A stretch of DNA of 64,000 nucleotides from Pseudomonas sp. H1h (lineage in GTDB: Bacteria; Pseudomonadota; Gammaproteobacteria; Pseudomonadales; Pseudomonadaceae): NCBI RefSeq assembly GCF_000633255.1, contig NZ_AYMJ01000003.1:1-64000 (forward strand). The letters run 5' to 3'. Below the pieces are notes generated by a model. The model was given only the letters and a program-made list of their open reading frames with translations, ran no database searches and was not told the DNA's origin. Shown piece after piece: positions 56,540-64,000 of the stretch; position 1 is the stretch's first letter, and every line of letters begins with the position of its first letter. Position numbers and translations under genes: made by a program.

Positions 56540-57127
56540 ATGCGCATGCTCATCAGGTCACTGACCCTGACACTCTTGCTGGCGATTGCCGGCCCCTTGT
56601 TCGCCGCAGAAAACGATTCGCCCATCGCCGGGGACATGGGCCGATCCAGACCGCTGATCGTCATCGCCTCCAGCACCGTCGATCCGGTGTGGGTAGGCCT
56701 GAAAAAGTCGCTGGAAGATCCGGCGAACAAAAAGGGCGTCACCGATCGCAACATCAAGGTCTACACCATCCTCAATATGGCCGGTCAGCTTGACGGCAAG
56801 GACCTCGGCCAGCAGGACACCATGGCCCTGCTGCGCTCGCTGAAGCTGGGCGCGGGGGCGTATCCGAAAGTGTTCCTGTTGGGCAAGGACGGCGAGACCA
56901 AGCTGTCGGCCTCGGGCGATGAAGCGAAGTCGGTCGATCTGAAGAAAATCTTCGACACGGTGGATGCGCTGCCGGCGAGTGAGAAAGACATCAGCGCACC
57001 GACCGTGGCCGAAACCGCCGCCGCTGCCGCTGAGCCTTCAGCCAAAAAAGGCGACAAGGGCGCCAAGTCGGCCAAACCAGCGAAACCCGCAAAACCCGCC
57101 AAGCCACCGGAAATGCCGGATGACTGA
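56540..57127 (+). CDS. Exported DUF4174 protein with Lys/Pro/Ala-rich tail
   Basis: A 195-residue protein with a signal peptide (L-T-L-T-L-L-L-A-I-A-G-P-L-F-A). The mature domain (about 25-150) is of the thioredoxin-like DUF4174 type, with R-S-R-P-L-I-V-I-A-S-S and G-A-G-A-Y-P-K-V-F-L-L-G-K-D-G. It is followed by a low-complexity tail with A-K-P-A-K-P-A-K-P-A-K. The tail is basic and could bind the envelope or nucleic acid. ATG 56540 has AAAGGAG upstream. It ends at a strong shared terminator with ampC. Confidence 0.85.
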   Translation: MRMLIRSLTLTLLLAIAGPLFAAENDSPIAGDMGRSRPLIVIASSTVDPVWVGLKKSLEDPANKKGVTDRNIKVYTILNMAGQLDGKDLGQQDTMALLRSLKLGAGAYPKVFLLGKDGETKLSASGDEAKSVDLKKIFDTVDALPASEKDISAPTVAETAAAAAEPSAKKGDKGAKSAKPAKPAKPAKPPEMPDD

Positions 57128-57143
57128 TCCCGCGACCTGAAAC

Positions 57144-57180
57144 AAAAAATGGGCGACCTGCGCAGGTCGCCCATTTTTTT
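57144..57180. terminator. Bidirectional terminator between the DUF4174 gene and ampC
   Basis: A run of A followed by TGGGCGACCTG-CG-CAGGTCGCCCA, then T7. The A and T tracts lie on the two sides, so it ends both converging genes. Confidence 0.95.
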
Positions 57181-57195
57181 CGCTGCTTTTGAGCG

Positions 57196-58362
57196 TTAGT
57201 CAGTCAGTGCACTGAAGATGCTATGCGCAATCTTCACCCGCTCGGCATTCGGGTAGTTCTTGTTCGCCAGAATCACGATGCCGATGTCTTTCGACGGCAC
57301 GAAGGCCACGTAGGCACCGAAACCGCCGGTGGCGCCGGTTTTGTTGTAGAGCACATTGGCCGGTTCAGGCTGTGGTGAGGCCAGCCATGTGACCTTGTGC
57401 GCCTCCATGGCCATTTCCGTGGAGTTGCCGGCTTGCAGCCGTGCGAGGCTGATCGGGTAGGGGTAGCGTTCCCAGCCAAGACCCTGGGTCATGTCGCCGA
57501 CGGTGTAGTAACCGGTGTGGGTATTGGCGATGGCGTGTTGCAGCGGTTGTTCAAGGCCGGCCGGTTTCAGGTTGGCCTGCACGTAACGCAACAGGTCCGC
57601 CGCGCTGGTCTTGATGCCATAGGCTTCGGCATCCAGTGCGCCGGGGCTGACACGCACCGGCTGGTCGTTCTTGTCATAGCCCTGAGCGTAGAGTTTTTCT
57701 TCGGACGCCGGCACCTGCAGGTAGGTGTGTTGCAGGCCGAGTTTTGGCAGCAGGGTTTCGCCTATCGCCTGATCAAACGGCTGGCCAAGGCTTTTCGCCG
57801 CCAGGTAGCCGAACAGGCCCAGGCTTGGGTTGGAATACAGGCGATGGCTGCCAGCCGGATACAACGGTTTCCACTGCTGGTAGTAACCGAGCATCTTGTC
57901 CGTCGAATCCGCTTCGGCCGGGAATTGCAGCGGCAGGCCACCAGCGGTGTAGGTGCCCAGTTGCAACACGCTGATGTGGTCGAAGGCGCTGCCCTTGAGG
58001 TCCGGCCAGAGATGGCTGGCCTGGGTCGCCAAGTCCAGTTTGCCAGTGGCCTGGGCATAACCGGCGAGTGTCGCGGTGTAGGTCTTGCTCACTGAGCCGA
58101 CTTCGAACAGGGTGTTTTCACTGACCGCTTGTCCGGTGTCCTTGGCGGCAACGCCGTAGTTAAAGTAATGCGCCTGGCCGTTAATCGTGATGGCCACGGC
58201 CAGGCCGGGGATGTGCTGTTGCTGCATCACCGGGGCCACGGTGTTTTTCACCAGGATTTGCAGTTGCTCGTCGCCGGGCGTGGCGGCGATGCACGCGGTG
58301 GCGCCGAAAATAAGGCCGAAGGCGCTGCAGGAAATGACTTTGCTCGGGGTGATGAAGGACAT
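57196..58362 (-). CDS. ampC: Class C beta-lactamase
   Basis: A 388-residue serine beta-lactamase with a signal peptide for the periplasm. The active-site serine is Ser90 in G-S-V-S-K (S-x-x-K). The other motifs are Y176-S-N and K341-T-G, matching AmpC. The length is that of chromosomal Pseudomonas AmpC enzymes. ATG 58362 is preferred; an in-frame ATG at 58380 lacks a ribosome-binding site. It is transcribed divergently from a LysR regulator of AmpR type, so beta-lactam-inducible control is expected. It terminates at a strong bidirectional hairpin. Confidence 0.93.
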   Translation of the reverse strand: MSFITPSKVISCSAFGLIFGATACIAATPGDEQLQILVKNTVAPVMQQQHIPGLAVAITINGQAHYFNYGVAAKDTGQAVSENTLFEVGSVSKTYTATLAGYAQATGKLDLATQASHLWPDLKGSAFDHISVLQLGTYTAGGLPLQFPAEADSTDKMLGYYQQWKPLYPAGSHRLYSNPSLGLFGYLAAKSLGQPFDQAIGETLLPKLGLQHTYLQVPASEEKLYAQGYDKNDQPVRVSPGALDAEAYGIKTSAADLLRYVQANLKPAGLEQPLQHAIANTHTGYYTVGDMTQGLGWERYPYPISLARLQAGNSTEMAMEAHKVTWLASPQPEPANVLYNKTGATGGFGAYVAFVPSKDIGIVILANKNYPNAERVKIAHSIFSALTD

Positions 58363-58483
58363 GAGTGAACCACTCTCCATGAGTGTTGATGGTGTTATCC
58401 CGCTACACTGCGGGCGATTTTCCCGTTGGGCGGCTGATCAGCGCCGTCAATTTAGGCAGTCCGGGGGCAATCGACAAACGATG

Positions 58484-58511
58484 AATTTTCGCATGAGCCA
58501 TTAGAAAAATT
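58484..58511. promoter_or_regulatory. Candidate AmpR binding site
   Basis: AATTTTC, 13 bases, GAAAAATT. This is an AT-rich dyad in the 160-base region shared by ampC and ampR, in the form of a LysR-type site (T-N11-A spacing within). It lies close to the ampR start, which would suit autoregulation. Confidence 0.4.
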
Positions 58512-58522
58512 TGGGACTGGGC

Positions 58523-59395
58523 ATGATTCGACCGCAATTGCCGCTCAATGCACTGCGCGCATTCGAAGCTTCGGCGCGGCATCTGAGCTTTACCCGCGCT
58601 GCCGTGGAGCTGTGCGTGACCCAGGCGGCGGTGAGCCATCAGGTCAAAAGCCTCGAGGCGCAACTCAACGTTACCCTGTTCAAGCGCCTGCCGCGTGGGT
58701 TGATGCTCACCGGTGAAGGCGAAACCCTGCTGCCGGTGCTGACCACTTCATTTGATCACATTGCGCAGATGCTCGAACGACTGGCCGGTGGACAGTACCG
58801 CGAAACGTTGACCGTCGGGGCGGTGGGGACGTTCGCGGTCGGCTGGTTGTTGCCCCGGCTGGCGGACTTTCAGGCAACCCACCCGCTGATCGATTTGCGC
58901 CTGTCGACCCACAACAACCGGGTCGACGTCGCTGCTGAAGGACTGGATTACGCGATTCGTTTCGGCGCCGGGGCGTGGCATGGCATTGAGGCAACGCGAC
59001 TGATCGAGGCGCCGCTGTCGGTGCTGTGCGTACCGGAAATCGCCCGGCAACTGCACACGCCGGGAGACCTGCTGCAACAGCGTCTGCTGCGCTCCTATCG
59101 CACCGATGAATGGCCAGAGTGGTTTCACGCTGCCGGCCTGGCGACCCACGCCGCGCCGCCACAGAGCATTGTGTTCGACTCATCGCTGGCAATGATGGAG
59201 GCCGCGCTGCAGGGCAGCGGGGTGGCGCTGGCGCCGCCGTTGATGTTCGCCCGGCAACTGGCGGCGGACTTGATTCGCCAGCCGTTCGCGATTGAAATCA
59301 CCACCGGCAGCTATTGGCTGACACGATTGCAGTCGCGGCCGGAAACGGCGGCGATGAGCGCGTTCAAACAGTGGTTGCTACAAATCTCCGCCTGA
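58523..59395 (+). CDS. ampR: LysR-type regulator of ampC
   Basis: A 290-residue LysR regulator. The N-terminal helix-turn-helix R-P-Q-L-P-L-N-A-L-R-A-F-E-A-S-A-R-H-L-S is the AmpR signature start, then L-C-V-T-Q-A-A-V-S-H-Q-V-K. The effector domain binds cell-wall muropeptides in relatives. Position divergent from ampC supports the name. ATG 58523 follows GGGACTGGGC; a TTG at 58511 is less likely. It probably represses ampC until muropeptides accumulate and then activates it. Confidence 0.9.
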   Translation: MIRPQLPLNALRAFEASARHLSFTRAAVELCVTQAAVSHQVKSLEAQLNVTLFKRLPRGLMLTGEGETLLPVLTTSFDHIAQMLERLAGGQYRETLTVGAVGTFAVGWLLPRLADFQATHPLIDLRLSTHNNRVDVAAEGLDYAIRFGAGAWHGIEATRLIEAPLSVLCVPEIARQLHTPGDLLQQRLLRSYRTDEWPEWFHAAGLATHAAPPQSIVFDSSLAMMEAALQGSGVALAPPLMFARQLAADLIRQPFAIEITTGSYWLTRLQSRPETAAMSAFKQWLLQISA

Positions 59396-59408
59396 TACAC
59401 CCCCCCAC

Positions 59409-59486
59409 CTGTGGGAGCGAGCCTGCTCGCGAAAGCGGTGTGTCAGTCGACAAAAGTGCTGGCTGTAATACCGCATTCGCCTCACT
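59409..59486. repeat. Truncated REPIN
   Basis: A complete GTGGGAGCGAGCCTGCTCGC arm with a right partner reduced to CCGCATTCGCCTCAC, which lacks most of the GCTCCCAC end. It is the only clear half-decayed doublet in the window. Confidence 0.75.
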
Positions 59487-59498
59487 AAAGATCCTCGA

Positions 59499-60392
59499 TC
59501 AGACTTCAACCGGTCGCACCACCACCCGCCGTTCCAGATTCAACGCCAGCACACTGATCAACACCACGGCAGCCCCTACCAGCACCATCAGCGACGGCTG
59601 CTCGCCCAGACCTACCGAAGCAAAGGCCATCGCCGTTGGCGGAATCAGGTACAGGCTCATCGTCGCCCGGCTCAAATCCACATGCTTGAGCACAAAGCCC
59701 CAGGCCAGATACGCCAGCGCACTGGGAAATATCCCCAATGCCAGCACTGCCCACTGCACCCGCAACGGCGCCTTCAACACCGCGTCACTCAGCCCCGGCA
59801 GGTAAATCAGCAACAGCAGCGTCCCCGACCACACCGCGTAACACGCAAGGCTAAAACCGTCATAACGCCGCGCGTGATGTTTCTGCAGAGCGAAATAAAT
59901 GCTCCACGACAGCGCTGCCAGCAGGATCAGCAAGCCATGCGCGTCGATCCGCCCCAGGCCCCGATCGGCGCTGACCACGATCACCACGCCGATCAGCCCC
60001 AGCAGCACACAACTCCAGCGCCAGGCACTGACCTGATCCTTGAACAGGTAGCGCGCCAGCAGCGTACTGAACAGCGGGCTGGTTTGCGCCAGTACGCTGG
60101 AGGCGCCGGCACTGACGCTTTGCTGGCCGATGTTCAGCGCCACGTGATGCAGGCTGACCGCGAACAACCCCAATGCGAACAGCAGCGGCACGTCGCGTCG
60201 TTGCGGCAGGCGAATGCCCTTGAACGCCGCGATCAGCGCCATGAACAGCGATGCCAGGAGAAACCGCAGCAACGCCAGATGGCCGGGTTCATAGGCTTGC
60301 AGTCCGAGATGGATGCCGGTCGGCGAATAGGCCCAGCAGGCGACCACGAAGACCATGGCCAGAACGACTTTCAAAGGGGAGGGGGACGACAT
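59499..60392 (-). CDS. EamA (DMT) family exporter
   Basis: A 297-residue inner-membrane protein with ten predicted helices, arranged as two EamA repeats. The first half has A-L-L-R-F-L-L-A-S-L-F and S-S-V-L-A-Q-T-S-P-L-F-S-T-L-L-A. The second half has A-L-A-Y-L-A-W-G-F-V and A-F-A-S-V-G-L-G-E-Q-P-S. It is probably a metabolite or drug exporter. ATG 60392 is chosen over in-frame starts further upstream. It is divergent from a LysR regulator gene, the likely controller. Confidence 0.88.
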   Translation of the reverse strand: MSSPSPLKVVLAMVFVVACWAYSPTGIHLGLQAYEPGHLALLRFLLASLFMALIAAFKGIRLPQRRDVPLLFALGLFAVSLHHVALNIGQQSVSAGASSVLAQTSPLFSTLLARYLFKDQVSAWRWSCVLLGLIGVVIVVSADRGLGRIDAHGLLILLAALSWSIYFALQKHHARRYDGFSLACYAVWSGTLLLLIYLPGLSDAVLKAPLRVQWAVLALGIFPSALAYLAWGFVLKHVDLSRATMSLYLIPPTAMAFASVGLGEQPSLMVLVGAAVVLISVLALNLERRVVVRPVEV

Positions 60393-60467
60393 GATGAGCG
60401 CACCAGTGAGGTTGATGCGCCGAGTATCCGGGCGCGAAATCATTCGCCACAACTGACTTATACTGTG

Positions 60468-60485
60468 CTCAATGTTCACTTTGAG
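60468..60485. promoter_or_regulatory. Candidate LysR operator in EamA/LysR intergenic region
   Basis: CTCAA-N8-TTGAG, a perfect 5-bp dyad just ahead of the LysR gene start, in the promoter region shared with the EamA exporter gene. Support is positional only. Confidence 0.35.
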
Positions 60486-60493
60486 TGATGAGT

Positions 60494-61360
60494 ATGGAGC
60501 TGGCACAGATCCGCATGTTCAAGTCCGTGGCCGATGAGGGCAGCATTGTCCGGGCCGCTGAAAAGTTGTTTTGCGTGCCGTCCAACATTACTGCGCGGAT
60601 CAAGGCGCTGGAGGCGGAACTGGGTGTCGCGTTGTTTCTGCGCGAAGGGCGCGGGCTGCGAATCAGCCCGGCGGGGCAGACGTTTCTGGCGTATGCAGAG
60701 AAGATTCTGGCGCTGACCGCCGAAGCCAAGCGTGCAGTTGATCCCGCTGCCGAACCGTCCGGCCCGCTGCGCATTGGCGCCATCGAGTCTTCGGCCACCG
60801 GGCGTTTGCCTCGGCTGTTGGCGAAATTTCATCAGCGCTACCCGCAGGTGGCGCTGGAACTGACCACCGGCACCTGGGGCCAGTTGCTCGACGACACCGT
60901 CAGCCATCGCCTCGACGGCGCCATCGTTGCGGTGGATGTCGAGCGCTCGCAGCTCAAGCGCACACCGATGTACCGCGAGGAGCTGTTGCTGATTGCCTCG
61001 ACGTCATTCGGGACGGTGCGCGACATCCACGATCTGCAGGACAAGACCGTGTTCATGTGGCCGCAGGGCTGTCCATATCGGGCGGCACTGGAGCACTGGC
61101 TGTTGCGTCAGGGGCAGGCGCTGCCGATCGTCAGCCTGGCGAGTTACGGGGCGATTGTCGGTTGCGTGAGTGCCGGCGCCGGGGTCGCGCTGGTGCCCAA
61201 AGGCGTGTACGAGCAATACGCCAAAGGGGCCGGGTGTGTCGGCTACGAATTCCCCGAGCTGACGGCCATCGAAAACCTGTTCTACTGGCACGAAAACGCC
61301 GGGGTGCACCCGGCGCGTGAGGCATTTGTAGCGATGTTGCGCGAGGAGTTTCAGGACTGA
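60494..61360 (+). CDS. LysR-family transcriptional regulator
   Basis: A 288-residue regulator beginning M-E-L-A-Q-I-R-M-F-K-S-V-A. The DNA-binding helix is E-K-L-F-C-V-P-S-N-I-T-A-R-I-K-A-L-E, followed by a LysR substrate domain. In-frame ATG at 60488 and GTG at 60485 are alternative starts; 60494 gives the family-like N-terminus. It is divergent from the EamA exporter, a probable target. Its end overlaps the opposite-strand trhP stop by ten bases. Confidence 0.9.
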   Translation: MELAQIRMFKSVADEGSIVRAAEKLFCVPSNITARIKALEAELGVALFLREGRGLRISPAGQTFLAYAEKILALTAEAKRAVDPAAEPSGPLRIGAIESSATGRLPRLLAKFHQRYPQVALELTTGTWGQLLDDTVSHRLDGAIVAVDVERSQLKRTPMYREELLLIASTSFGTVRDIHDLQDKTVFMWPQGCPYRAALEHWLLRQGQALPIVSLASYGAIVGCVSAGAGVALVPKGVYEQYAKGAGCVGYEFPELTAIENLFYWHENAGVHPAREAFVAMLREEFQD

Positions 61361-62694
61361 GAGCCGGTGACATCGCGCATCAACAATCCAAAGCGCAAAT
61401 CCACCGCATCCGGAATCGGCAGATACACCGTGTGCCCATCGCCCGGGGCGACTTCGATGGCCTCGCCCTTGGCACTCTGCAACTGGTGCAGATCGAAGTG
61501 GAAATTGCCCTTGGGCGTCATCAGCTCCAGGTGATCACCCAGTGCAAAGCGGTTCTTCACCTTGACCTCGGCCAGCCGGTCGCGGCGCTCGCCGGTCAAC
61601 TCGCCGACGAACTGCTGGCGCTCCGACACCGAGCTGCCGTTCTGATAATTCTGGTATTCGTCATGCACATGCCGGCGCAGGAAGCCTTCGGTGTAGCCGC
61701 GCTGCGCCAGTGACTCGAGATCGGTCATCAGGCTGCGGTCGAACTCGCGCCCGGCCACGGCATCGTCGATCGCCCGGCGATAGACCTGAGTGGTGCGCGC
61801 GCAATAGAAGTGCGACTTGGTGCGGCCTTCGATCTTCAGCGAGTGCACGCCCATGCGGGCCAGGCGCTCGACGTGCTGCACCGCGCGCAGATCCTTGGCG
61901 TTCATGATGTAAGTGCCGTGCTCATCCTCGAATGCGGGCATCAGTTCGTCCGGGCGATTGGCTTCCTGCAGCAGGAACACTTGATCGGTCGGTGCACCGA
62001 TGCCCAGCGTCGGCTCGGGCTGGAAGGTCTGCACGATTTCGCCGAGCTGATTTTCCGTGGCCTGCTGCGCCGAGTATTTCCAGCGGCAGGCGTTGGTGCA
62101 GGTGCCCTGATTGGCGTCGCGCTTGTTCATGTAGCCCGACAGCAGGCAGCGCCCGGAGTAGGCCATGCACAGCGCGCCATGAACGAACACTTCCAGCTCC
62201 ATGCCTGGCACCTGCTCGCGGATTTCGCCGATTTCCTCCAGCGACAATTCCCGCGAGAGGATGATCCGGCTCAGTCCCTGGTGTTGCCAGAACTCGACGC
62301 TTGCCCAGTTCACCGTATTGGCTTGTACCGAGAGGTGGATCGGCATCTGTGGAAAGTGCCGGCGCACCAGCATGATCAGCCCCGGGTCGGACATGATCAG
62401 CGCGTCCGGCGCCATCTCGATTACCGGCGCCAGGTCCTTGAGGAAGGTCTTCAGCTTGGCGTTGTGCGGGGCGATGTTGACCACCACGTAGAAGCGCTTG
62501 CCCTGAGCCTGCGCTTCGCGAATGCCGAGTGCGAGGTTGGCGTGGTCGAACTCGTTGTTGCGCACCCGCAGGCTGTAACGCGGCTGCCCGGCGTAGACCG
62601 CATCGGCGCCGTAGGCGAAGGCGTAGCGCATGTTCTTCAGGGTGCCGGCGGGGGCAAGCAGTTCCGGGGCGGCGAGGGGCAGGTCGGGGATCAT
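61351..62694 (-). CDS. trhP: Peptidase U32 family tRNA hydroxylation protein
   Basis: A 447-residue protein, YegQ/TrhP, that acts with prephenate-derived chemistry in forming 5-hydroxyuridine at tRNA position 34. The peptidase U32 signature E-V-F-V-H-G-A-L-C-M-A-Y-S-G-R-C-L-L-S is complete. The cysteines of G-T-C-T-N-A-C-R-W and the C-terminal domain are present. The start at 62694 is chosen from the family N-terminus (P-E-L-L-A-P-A-G-T); no convincing ribosome-binding site is visible, and 62739 is an alternative. It overlaps the LysR gene end. Confidence 0.9.
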   Translation of the reverse strand: MIPDLPLAAPELLAPAGTLKNMRYAFAYGADAVYAGQPRYSLRVRNNEFDHANLALGIREAQAQGKRFYVVVNIAPHNAKLKTFLKDLAPVIEMAPDALIMSDPGLIMLVRRHFPQMPIHLSVQANTVNWASVEFWQHQGLSRIILSRELSLEEIGEIREQVPGMELEVFVHGALCMAYSGRCLLSGYMNKRDANQGTCTNACRWKYSAQQATENQLGEIVQTFQPEPTLGIGAPTDQVFLLQEANRPDELMPAFEDEHGTYIMNAKDLRAVQHVERLARMGVHSLKIEGRTKSHFYCARTTQVYRRAIDDAVAGREFDRSLMTDLESLAQRGYTEGFLRRHVHDEYQNYQNGSSVSERQQFVGELTGERRDRLAEVKVKNRFALGDHLELMTPKGNFHFDLHQLQSAKGEAIEVAPGDGHTVYLPIPDAVDLRFGLLMRDVTGSQS

Positions 62695-62886
62695 GGCGGC
62701 ATCGGTCGCAAAAGCGCGGCAGGGTAGTGCAGCTGCCATCGTGGAGTATTGATCTGGATCTACCTTTGCGCGGGTCGCGCTGATCTGTGCAGAACAAGCA
62801 CAGATCATGTGCCGGTTTCACTGTGTTCGGTGCAGTGCAGGCTTCTTAAGATGGGCGCATCCACTCAACCGAAGCAGGAACATCCC

Positions 62887-63573
62887 ATGCAGAACTTCAC
62901 TCGTCGTTGGCTTGCCGCTTGTGCATTTTCCGGTGTGTTGGCCAGCACCGCAGCGATGGCCGACAACCACCCGACCATTCGGGCGATGTCCGGCGCGACA
63001 ACAGTCGATCATTTGCCGGCCGGCAAATCGGCACTGCTGGTGATCGATTTCCAGAATGAATACTTCAGCGGCAGGATGCCGATCCCGGACGGTGCTGCCG
63101 CCCTGGCGAAAACCCGTGAACTGATCACCTTCGCCGACCGCCACGAAATCCCGGTTTATCACGTACAGCACGTCGCGCCGGCGGGTTCGGCGGTGTTCGC
63201 CATCGATGGCGAGACGGTAAAGTTCCACAAGGACATGCAGCCACGGGCCAGGGATGTGGTGCTGCAAAAGAGCACCGTCAGCGTGTTCGCCAGTACCGAC
63301 CTTGACCAGCAGTTGAAAAAAGCCGGCATCCAGACGCTGATCATTTCCGGCCTGATGACCCACGCTTGTGTAGCGGGTGCGGCACGGGATGCCGCGCCAT
63401 TGGGCTACAACGTGATCGTCGCCGCCGATGCCTCGGCGACCCGCGCCATCACCCGGATCAACGGCGTGTCCATCGACAAGGACTCCCTGCACAAGGCGGC
63501 ACTGGCAGAAGTCGAAGACACCTTCGGCGACGTGCTCAGCACCGAGCAGATTGTGCAGTTGCCAGTGCGCTGA
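62887..63573 (+). CDS. Exported isochorismatase-family hydrolase
   Basis: A 228-residue cysteine hydrolase. The signal peptide (L-A-A-C-A-F-S-G-V-L-A-S-T-A-A-M-A) precedes the isochorismatase domain. The catalytic triad is visible: Asp54 (L-V-I-D-F-Q-N-E-Y-F), Lys128 (L-Q-K-S-T-V-S-V-F) and Cys161 (M-T-H-A-C-V-A-G-A). Most family members are cytosolic nicotinamidases or isochorismatases, so an exported form is unusual. ATG 62887 has AGGAA upstream. Substrate is unknown; it stands alone. Confidence 0.88.
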   Translation: MQNFTRRWLAACAFSGVLASTAAMADNHPTIRAMSGATTVDHLPAGKSALLVIDFQNEYFSGRMPIPDGAAALAKTRELITFADRHEIPVYHVQHVAPAGSAVFAIDGETVKFHKDMQPRARDVVLQKSTVSVFASTDLDQQLKKAGIQTLIISGLMTHACVAGAARDAAPLGYNVIVAADASATRAITRINGVSIDKDSLHKAALAEVEDTFGDVLSTEQIVQLPVR

Positions 63574-63683
63574 CGGCGTTTGCCGTTCGGCAACTATGCT
63601 CCATGAACAAAGATGGCACTCGCGCGCGCCCCGGCGGACTAAGTTGCGGGGCGTGCGAGACGCCTGACTGACATGGATCGGAC

Positions 63684-64000
63684 ATGAACGAGAAAACCCT
63701 GCAATTCAAATCCCTCACCGTGTTGCTGTTATTGGTGACGGTCGCTTTCATCTGGATTCTGTTGCCCTTCTACGGCGCGGTGTTCTGGGCGGTGATCCTC
63801 GGCATTCTGTTTGCGCCGATGCAACGCCGTTTGCAGCAGAAATTCGGCTGGCAACGCAACCTGACGTCTTTATGCACGCTGGGCATTTGCCTGATCATCG
63901 CGATTCTGCCGGTGATCATCCTCAGCGTGTTGTTGGTCCAGGAAGGCGCGACGCTGTACAACAATATTGAAAGCGGCCAACTGGACATCGGTGCCTATCT
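63684..64000 (+). CDS. AI-2E family transporter (PerM/YdiK-like), partial
   Basis: The first 105 codons of a membrane protein cut by the window end. Two hydrophobic segments, L-L-L-L-V-T-V-A-F-I-W-I-L-L-P-F and F-W-A-V-I-L-G-I-L-F-A-P, precede R-R-L-Q-Q-K-F-G. This N-terminal layout is typical of the AI-2E/PerM family of small-molecule exporters. ATG 63684 begins M-N-E-K-T-L-Q-F-K-S. Only the N-terminal third is visible, so the family call rests on the first helices. Confidence 0.8.
   Translation, partial: MNEKTLQFKSLTVLLLLVTVAFIWILLPFYGAVFWAVILGILFAPMQRRLQQKFGWQRNLTSLCTLGICLIIAILPVIILSVLLVQEGATLYNNIESGQLDIGAY

Overview
This window is GC-rich chromosomal DNA from a gamma-proteobacterium, almost certainly a Pseudomonas of the P. 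fluorescens complex. That placement is an inference from three things. About 20 intergenic loci carry REP/REPIN palindromes of the GTGGGAGCGGGCTTGCTCGCGAA type. The gene content is typical (McpP-like chemoreceptor, SelD-SelU, AmpC-AmpR, small DUF606 pair, bacterial metallothionein). Genes are compact and mostly monocistronic or in short operons. I see no rRNA, tRNA, CRISPR array, prophage or insertion sequence, and no REP-associated transposase.

Left part (1-24 kb). A diaminopimelate-epimerase-fold protein has both catalytic cysteines replaced by serine. It is followed by the codB-codA cytosine uptake/deamination operon, an Asp-nucleophile alpha/beta hydrolase, queD, and a patatin-like lipase. 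Next comes a four-gene cassette of two exported PepSY proteins plus an OmpR/PhoQ-type two-component system. Two chemoreceptors (a large double-domain periplasmic sensor and an sCache receptor for small carboxylates) flank a NhaC-like antiporter. A LysR regulator diverges from a pair of small DUF606 membrane proteins. A 1.2-kb gene-free stretch follows, made of tandem REP units and interleaved inverted repeats, and it ends at a 55-residue metallothionein. Then come two small orphan proteins, an AraC regulator, an XapX-MDR operon, and a tsx-NUP nucleoside uptake operon behind a PurR-like palindrome.

Centre (24.4-34.9 kb). One 10.5-kb gene encodes a 3507-residue autotransporter. Its passenger is built of about two dozen beta-strand repeats and three long super-repeats, and a strong terminator follows it.

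Right part (35-64 kb). selD-selU (tRNA 2-selenouridine) comes first, then a histidine phosphatase, two glutathione S-transferases, a zinc-type hemB, a flavin monooxygenase, a TonB-dependent siderophore receptor and a DUF1615 lipoprotein. These are followed by a CBS protein, DNA polymerase II (polB), DUF1810, an aldo/keto reductase, a periplasmic aldose 1-epimerase, an orphan lipoprotein, an MFS exporter and a TauE/SafE exporter with a small orphan partner. The last stretch holds a GNAT acetyltransferase, a DUF4174 protein, ampC with divergent ampR, an EamA exporter with divergent LysR, trhP (yegQ), an exported isochorismatase-fold hydrolase, and the start of an AI-2E family transporter that runs off the window.

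Overall the region is a mix of core housekeeping (queD, selD/selU, hemB, polB, trhP) and environmental-sensing, uptake and resistance functions. The most unusual items are the hierarchical giant autotransporter, the Ser/Ser DapF-like protein, the PepSY/two-component cassette, and the dense tandem and inverted repeat block beside the metallothionein.
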